A DNA stretch of 64,000 nucleotides from Oryza sativa Japonica Group. Lineage: Eukaryota; Streptophyta; Magnoliopsida; Poales; Poaceae. A program made the position numbers and the translations under genes. Position 1 is the first letter of the stretch. Each line of letters opens with the position of its first letter. Below, piece by piece: positions 57,620 through 64,000 of the stretch. Under the pieces are notes generated by a model. That model made no database searches. It had not been told where the DNA came from and worked only from the letters and a program-made list of their open reading frames with translations. The stretch spans positions 24,581,501 to 24,645,500 of the forward strand of contig NC_089038.1 in the NCBI RefSeq assembly GCF_034140825.1. Direction: 5' to 3'.

Positions 57620-59960
57620 TGTCCACACACACGCTCACACCTAATCTGTCAAAGGGTCCAGCCGCACGAGCAATGAGCAAAGTTCTCTGGTGAACCTACG
57701 CCGAGCGTGTAAAACAAAATCTATACACATCCACACCAAACACTGTACCTAACCAATCATCTTCACATCCTCAAGTTTTCATCTACTCCTCGTCGTCTCT
57801 AACGAACATGTATCTCACATGGGTCTGTGAATCGGTGAGAGTCTGAACACCGCACCGCACGTACGCCTCGCATGGGATCGGTCGACCAGATGAGCAGGCA
57901 AGATCGTCGCCGCGCACATGCGACGGGGAATCTCAATCCAAGGCGAGGGTTTTGCATGTGGGTTCCGAGGCTGCGTGGCACCGGGAGAGGCAGGCTTAAT
58001 TAGCTTCAGAAAAATGGAGAGATTCCCAGGCGATCAGGACAAGAGGATTAAGCATTCTCCCTTAGTTATATCCTGCACACGTTCGTCTAGCATCTGGGTG
58101 AAGTTCTCCGGAGCTAATCAGGGATCAGGAGATGGTAACTTCATGATTAGATGACTCAGCATCTAATGTCGGCTAGCTAACTTCATAATTAGGACTTGTC
58201 ATCAATTTGATGACTCAGCATGGAGTCTTAATTATCTTTAGGATACAGATTGGTTATAGTTTTATCCTTCTCTATAAACTGTTTTTCTTTTTAGATCGGA
58301 GTTTGGCACATTAACCAAATTAATCCAAAAATTTTGCTCATACATTCAAATCAGTAAATGTTTCACATGTAGTGAACTAAATTTTTTTTTTATTAGAACC
58401 AATAATTTTGACAAGTTCGGAATTATTTAATCCATAATCATGGGCAAACATATAAAATGTACTTCTGAAAGAGTAGTAGGTAGATGAAATGTTGTATTGG
58501 AAATTTAAGTTTTTCTGAATGCCCCTTGATTTTTTTTTCCATTTATATTTCTACTTGAATAAGAGCGAGAAATATTTTCTGTTTATCAAATGGTGATACA
58601 TAGTGCAATATGGTCAAAACATGGTGTTGTATTTTTTAATACAAATCCCTAGGAAAGAAAAGGAGTCTAATCCACCAATCATTTTACGCTTTTTTTATCC
58701 AATTAGTTTATATTTGTTCTAGAAAAGAAAAGTATGGATAGAGATGATTTTCTATTGTGTGAAACACTTTGATTAAGCATATTTTCGTCTCTTTTTTGGT
58801 GTCAATGACTAATTATTAATTGGGAATCAAGTTGACTCATAAAAGAAAATTTTGATCATATTTTTTCTCAGTGCTAGCCAGCCTATATCTATACGTGTAT
58901 TATTGTCACACAAGGATCAAAATAGTACACCTGTATCACGAAAAAGACGAACCTAATCTATTTCAGATGTTTCAGACAAACTCCAAAACCCAAGCCCTAA
59001 ACTAAACATTCCAAGCCCCACGTATGCCCTCAACCACCACTTCAGCCCCCCAAAAAAGCTGAAATTAAACCAAACATTTAGTACTACACCTTCGATTAAT
59101 TAACAATGCTAATTAGTACTAACAATCAACGCACGTACAGAACACATCAAGAACAACTAATCATCAGGCTATGACCCCATGATTATCATCATCTTTTTTC
59201 TCCTGTGTATGAGCAGACGCGAGACATGAGCCGGAAAACTTGCGATCAGCCGCGGCGATTTAGAATAGCCAAAGTAGGTTCATGGCCTAACCCGCCCGAC
59301 CGCCCTAATTATCGTGCTTGGAAAAGGAGATTACCTTAGCTAGCTAGGCTAGGCTAGCCGGACATGCGTTTTGCCAACTCCCATGTGATTGCGTTTTGCA
59401 TGCGAGATTCTTTGTTCCTGTCCATGCTTTGCCCGTGTGGTCTATGCAACTCCCAGGCCTTTTCACCCACTTTACCCAGCAATGCCCCAACCAAAAATGC
59501 CAAACTCCTTTCCAAGTTGTATGGACAGTGGTAAAATTGACACGAATTTTGATAAATGTCCTTCAATCAGACTGAGATAATGTTTGGCGCTCTACCCTTT
59601 TAATCTACTGAAAAGTGATGGAGCTATATATGTATATCATTTTTCTTTCACTCGTTTACTTACTACTGCTAGTGTCATGCCCATATATTGCAACGGGACA
59701 TGATAAAGGGTGTGCTCGACACGTTTTCCCAACTCTCCTCTCTCGTTTTTCGCATGCACGTTTTTCAAACTGCTAAACGGTGTGTTTTTTTTAAAAAAGT
59801 TTATATATGAAAGTTGCTTAAAAAACATATTGATTCAATTTTTTTAAAAAAAATTAGCTAATACTTAATTAATCATATGCTAATGGACCGCTCCATTTTT
59901 CGTGATCACTGTTACTGTTAGGAACCGCTCCACCGAACACAACCAAAGATAGCCTCACTA
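57620..59960. other. Gene-poor AT-rich interval
   Basis: No gene is supported. A direct repeat GATGACTCAGCAT occurs near 58149 and 58208. Around 59640-59900 there is a diverged stretch with TAATACTTAATTAATCATATGCTAATGG, a string common at the ends of grass transposons. Confidence 0.4.
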
Positions 59961-59961
59961 G

Positions 59962-60317
59962 GGTGCTCTCTAACTAGTAGTAGAAATCAATCTGAACCGT
60001 TAGATCTCATTTTATTGAAGGATACAGATCTATTTATACCATCCCCCAGTTAACGGTAGTAGAAACGTGGTGGGACATTATTATTAGAAAAAAAAAGGTA
60101 TGGAGGGTATAATCGTTATTTAGAAGTGATTAAACTTTTTTTCTTTTTTTTGCTTTTTTTGATGAAATATGAGTGATGCAAGCGCAATGGATGATCGCAG
60201 ATCGATTTAGCTAGGGGAAAAAAATAAATAACAAAGTAACTCATCATTATTATATTAGTAAATTATTAATTTATCTCTAATAATATTGATAGTATAATAT
60301 TATGAGTAGAGAGCACC
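59962..60317. mobile_element. MITE with GGTGCTCTCT ends
   Basis: 356 bp with ends GGTGCTCTCTAACTAG and the inverted GGTGCTCTCTACTCAT. The target duplication is not clear, so the superfamily is not assigned. It lies about 580 bp upstream of the ubiquitin-like gene. Confidence 0.6.
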
Positions 60318-60769
60318 AAAGCATCGTTTAAAGAAAGATGGTCAAATGGTTTTACGGGGTTTAGTTTTTTCATCTTTTTTTGATCAATTTCGTGTGGGAA
60401 CGTCTCGTTTTTTTGTGAGTTTTCCTACAGGCAGGTTTCCTTTTCTTTTGAGTGAGAGAAGTGCAATGGTTGGGAAGAAAAATAATGGCTCCATTTTTAA
60501 GGTAATAGAGAAATACTAGTACAGCTGATAAGTCTGAAACATGAAATGGCGTCGGGCCCTCATGTCAGCCCCGTGGTTCCATACTTTCATGGAAGCTGTC
60601 GAGCGAGCTGTATGGCTCTGTGTAGCAGCACAACCTGTTCCATCTTTGGACTTTGCGAGGATCGGCTGTCCCAGTGTCCCCCTCATTGGCGCCTTTGACA
60701 AACAGCCGCACGCTTCTAAAGCTTTGTCCTTTCCCACGCCCATGGCTCTCCCTTCGCCTTCGCTTCCTG

Positions 60770-60776
60770 TATATAC
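60770..60776 (+). promoter_or_regulatory. TATA box of the ubiquitin-like gene
   Basis: TATATAC preceded by CCTG, about 130 bases upstream of the ATG at 60901, in a pyrimidine-rich promoter. Confidence 0.55.
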
Positions 60777-60900
60777 ACCCCCCACCCACCGAGCTCTCCT
60801 TCCACGGCCACACCGATCACCAGCTGCGCCCGCCAATTGTTGCAAGAACCGAGCCCTTTCAGCTGAGCGAATTGAGTCTCTCTGACCGGGCTGTGTGACA

Positions 60901-62433
60901 ATGATCAAGCTGAGGTACTCCAAGAGGCTGTTCAGGAGGAGCTCCTCCAAGGGCAGCACTGACAGCAGTAGCAGTAGCAGCAGCAGCAGCGACGGCGATG
61001 TCGGTGGCCGGAGCGGCGGCGGCGGCAGCGGGGAGATAGAGTGGGAGGTGAGGCCGGGAGGGATGCTGGTGCAGAAGAGGGACGGGAGAGGCGGCGTGGA
61101 GGTGATCACCGTCAGGGTGGCCACCGGGTTCTCCTGGCACGATGTCTCCATTGGGGCTACCTGCACTTTTGGTGAGTATCATGTTGATTGTTTAGTACAG
61201 TTTCCTGTCCTTGATCAAACTAAAAATTGAATTTTCTCATCTTTGCAAAGTTTGCAGAAAAGTTTGTAAGTTTTGAGTTCTTTTCTCTTTCCTTTCAAAA
61301 GTTGATACGGTCATGGTTCCTTTTTTGTGTTAAAAGAAGCACGCATGGATATTCTCCAAGTTCTTTTGTAAGCACGATAAAGGCTTGAGGACTGAAGGGT
61401 GGCATGCACAATGGCACTCCTTTTGCACAGTTCAGTTGTTGCCGACTTGCCGTGTAGCACGTCAACATAGTTCAGTTTGCAGAGCAATGCATCAGTAAAA
61501 GGATGCTGCTAGTTCAGTTGCTTTTGATTTTAGATATTGATGCCATATGCATAATATCACTCCTAGTTTATTTTCGTTCGAATTTAGTTTTGTAGTACTA
61601 CCTAAATGCCTTCTGATATACTAACTTCTGAAAGTGAAGTGCAGCTCCGAATCTCTGACGAGAACTATAAACCATTCACCCTCTTGTGGTGTTTACACAC
61701 TAAAATTCACTCGTTCTACCAAACGCTTCTCCCAAGTGACCCTTGTGAGCTCTTGAGTTTTACTTACCACATAGATATATCACATAAAACACATGTGTCC
61801 ATTAGAAAACTAGCATGGTCAGTCACCAGCTTCATAAATCAAAAAAAAAAAAAAAACTGACAAGAGAACAGGCAGTACCGTGTACTGTTACCTTCTCCTT
61901 CCCAGCAACTCCATAGCCCAGAATACTAGAGGTTATGGTGGTGTTCTTGCAATAGAAAACACAGAAAATGGCGTGGACATGTCTGAATATTGATCACAGA
62001 TGGCGGCCGTCTACCTTCCCTGCCAACAGCACACATGATGTGAAGGAACCTGACCTGAACCTTCCTGCATTTCATTTGCTACGTACAAAACATTAGTTTG
62101 TTTGTTTCTTTGTTAGAACAACACCAAAATTAATCCTAATTGTTGTGCTGGTTTGGATTGATCATCGAGATCTAAACATGCGATGTTGCATTTTGTGCAG
62201 GTGAGCTGAAGACAGTAGTGTCTATAGTGACAGGGCTGGAGCCCAGGGAGCAGAGGCTGCTGTTCAGGGGCAAGGAGAGAGAGGACAGTGACCACCTCCA
62301 CATGGTTGGTGTGAGGGACAAGGACAAGGTGCTGCTCCTTGAAGACCCTGCCCTCAAGGACATGAAGCTCCGGGCCGCCCTCGCGGCCCGGGCTACCGTC
62401 CAAAGCCCGTATCAGCCTTTTATCCAAGTCTAG
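60901..62433 (+). CDS. Ubiquitin-like protein resembling the BAG N-terminus
   Basis: Two exons, 60901-61171 and 62201-62433, with a 1029-bp intron, encode 167 residues. The basic N-terminus MIKLRYSKRLFRRSSSKG is followed by a serine run (residues 21-29) and a Gly-rich linker. The motif WEVRPGGMLVQKRDG at about 48-62 is the signature found just before the ubiquitin-like fold in plant BAG1-4 co-chaperones. The ubiquitin-like part (about 66-145) ends with EQRLLFRGKEREDSDHLHMV and KDKVLLLEDPALK. The three-helix BAG domain that should follow is absent; the protein stops about 25 residues later. Without it, binding to HSP70 through BAG is not expected. Short plant relatives with only this part are known, so the form need not be a broken gene. 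Confidence 0.82.
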
Positions 62434-64000
62434 GTCTAGCCCAGTCTGGTCCGGCCCATCTTATCGTGCTAACTGCTAGATTAATCGTACCATCAGCTGA
62501 TCAAGTCTCTAAAAGCTTAATTCCTGTCTGGAATTGACCTGATGTATGGTGATTTTTTACTGTTGCTGTTAATCAGCAGTGAGTACCAGTCCATGGGAAG
62601 GGCAAAGGGGCCCTCCCATGTGAGAGCTAGAGTACCTGCCACTTGTTATGTCTCTAATTGCGTGATTTGTGCCATTTCTAGGTAGTTAATTTGCGAGTGC
62701 TTAGTGTGGTTGTATGTCATGCATTGTGTATGTGTGCTCCATTTTCTGCAAGTAGTAGTACCTCTAATGTGGAAGGGATCAATGTTTCATGCATGTAAGG
62801 ATGCAACTGCGTGCAATCAACTGAGATTACTGCTGCAGATTTTATTTTGTGGTCTTTTTCTAACAAACTATTTCGTTGTTGGGAACAGAAAAGGGCACAG
62901 CTCTGAATTCGCTGCAAGCTCCTATAGAACATATGCACACAACAAAAAAAAATAGCAAAAGTTAAGTAATAGCATGCTATTAAATTTCTGAAGTCATCTT
63001 TGTCATTTGCAACAATCAATAGTACTTGACTGGCATAAGTAGTCTTACAATTCAGAAGTTTATCAAACATATCATGAATGATTAACTAGACGCAAAAAGT
63101 AAAGAAGAACAAGACATGAACATGCATGGGCGGATCTAGAGTGTAACAAGTGGGGCACCCACTCAATTTTGCAGCGAATGGGGGCAAATGCATCCTTGAC
63201 ACACTTCTAAGTCTACCTGAGCGGTAGATCCTTGGCCTCCACTTATACTATTTTCTGTCTCCGCCTCTAGTTGAGGGTTGTGTTTTGTCATGGTGTTTAT
63301 TTGAGACATCTACTTGTGTGCACACTGAGCCTCATCTTTTCACTTATGCTTATGCTTATCTTTTCACTGAGCCTTAAATTTTTTAAATTGATTTTATGGT
63401 TTTTTCACATCGAAGTTTATTTTTCAGCATTTATTTTTATATCGCTAAAAACACGTCTATAAAAATTTTATTCATAAATTATTTTCCATTTACAAATATA
63501 CCACTCGGCTTAAGCGATACGATGGACCGTGTGATATGCAACGTTGTGAAGAGGAGGGAACAGCGGCAAGAAGCCTGCTGGAAGCCTGGAATGCTGGCAC
63601 TCAACGGCCCAGTCGGCCGTCACGGTCTCTAGAATTGCTCCCGCACCGGAAAGGAAGGCCCATTAGGTCAGCGAGAAAAAAAAAGGTAGATCAGTTGGAT
63701 TTGCCAATTTGCGCGCCCCCGCCGATCGTGGGTTGGGGACGTTGGGCTCGTCGATCGCAGCATCGCGCCATGTTAATCTAGCGAATCCGCCTTTTCCTTT
63801 TCCGTTTCCCTTTCGCAACGCGCGCCGCCGTTGCGATCGAATCGAATACTACGGCCGGCGTACCAGTCGTAAGCGTGTACAGCGAAATCTCACGGATCGG
63901 CGACGACCACGCGTCGAAAATGGGATCCCATCGACCGAGGCGCGGAGGAAACACGTACCGGCCAGCGGAGGGGAGGCTCTAGACACCTGTAGAGTCCAGT
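62434..64000. other. 3' flank and gene-poor end of the window
   Basis: No gene is supported. A repeat-like stretch begins near 63126 (GGGCGGATCTAGAGTGTAAC, similar to a common grass element), followed by the repeat at 63346-63500. The last 300 bases are GC-rich and may be the promoter of a gene beyond the window. Confidence 0.4.
63346..63500 (-). repeat. Dispersed repeat, inverted copy of 27222-27482
   Basis: Read on the minus strand it shares TTTATGAATAAAATTTTTAT, CGTGTTTT and GATAAGCATAAGC in the same order as the copy at 27222. Borders are approximate. Confidence 0.5.

Noticed and set aside
59671-60312. A Helitron between CCCGTTGCAA... and TCTCTACTC-like ends
   Set aside because: Neither border has the expected A/T target, and the right-hand end is better explained by the inverted ends of the MITE at 59962-60317.
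1-64000. CRISPR arrays, bacterial operons or ribosome binding sites
   Set aside because: The direct repeats found are plant minisatellites or MITE arms without spacer structure, and the genes have spliceosomal introns.

Overview
The window looks like nuclear DNA of a grass, most probably rice (Oryza). Coding exons are very GC-rich, while the DNA between genes is AT-rich and full of small grass transposons: Stowaway elements with CTCCCTCCGT ends and TA duplications, Tourist/PIF elements with TAA/TTA duplications, Mutator-like elements, Helitrons and one solo LTR. No CRISPR, operon or bacterial feature is present. The call of rice rests on recognising repeat and gene families by eye; no search was run.

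Genes in order: a single-exon WD40 protein (1486-2874, -); a five-exon ABCB/MDR full transporter (8852-13044, +); two tandem single-exon wax-synthase-like MBOAT genes (13387-14436 and 16298-17335, both -); two tandem two-exon MsrA methionine sulfoxide reductases (18287-19661 and 23962-24629, both -); a BTB-TAZ scaffold protein (30994-32678, +); a 72-residue secreted peptide precursor of the RGF/GOLVEN/CLEL type (40838-41188, -); the ATP23-like mitochondrial metallopeptidase (44705-48066, -); a four-MA3-domain translation regulator (49226-52982, -); a small probable plastid protein (54458-57139, -); and a small ubiquitin-like/BAG-N-terminal-like protein (60901-62433, +). All intron-containing models were assembled by hand from GT/AG borders, and every one closes in frame.

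The space between genes is mostly mobile DNA. The clearest cases are a Helitron carrying a 76-bp minisatellite that sits inside a Stowaway MITE (33415-35031), a 1.4-kb palindromic Mutator-like element with a 9-bp target duplication (25566-26993), a second Mutator-like element with long ends and a GC-rich inner segment (35532-36563), a 2.3-kb Helitron between the two MsrA copies (20998 to about 23320), and a solo LTR with a perfect 5-bp duplication (230-661).

The genes do not form one pathway. The two tandem pairs show local duplication followed by divergence: the second MsrA has lost one C-terminal cysteine. I see no new multi-gene system. The most interesting items are the small signalling-peptide gene, the diverging MsrA pair, the nested transposons, and an unrecognised coding-like stretch at 4912-5664.
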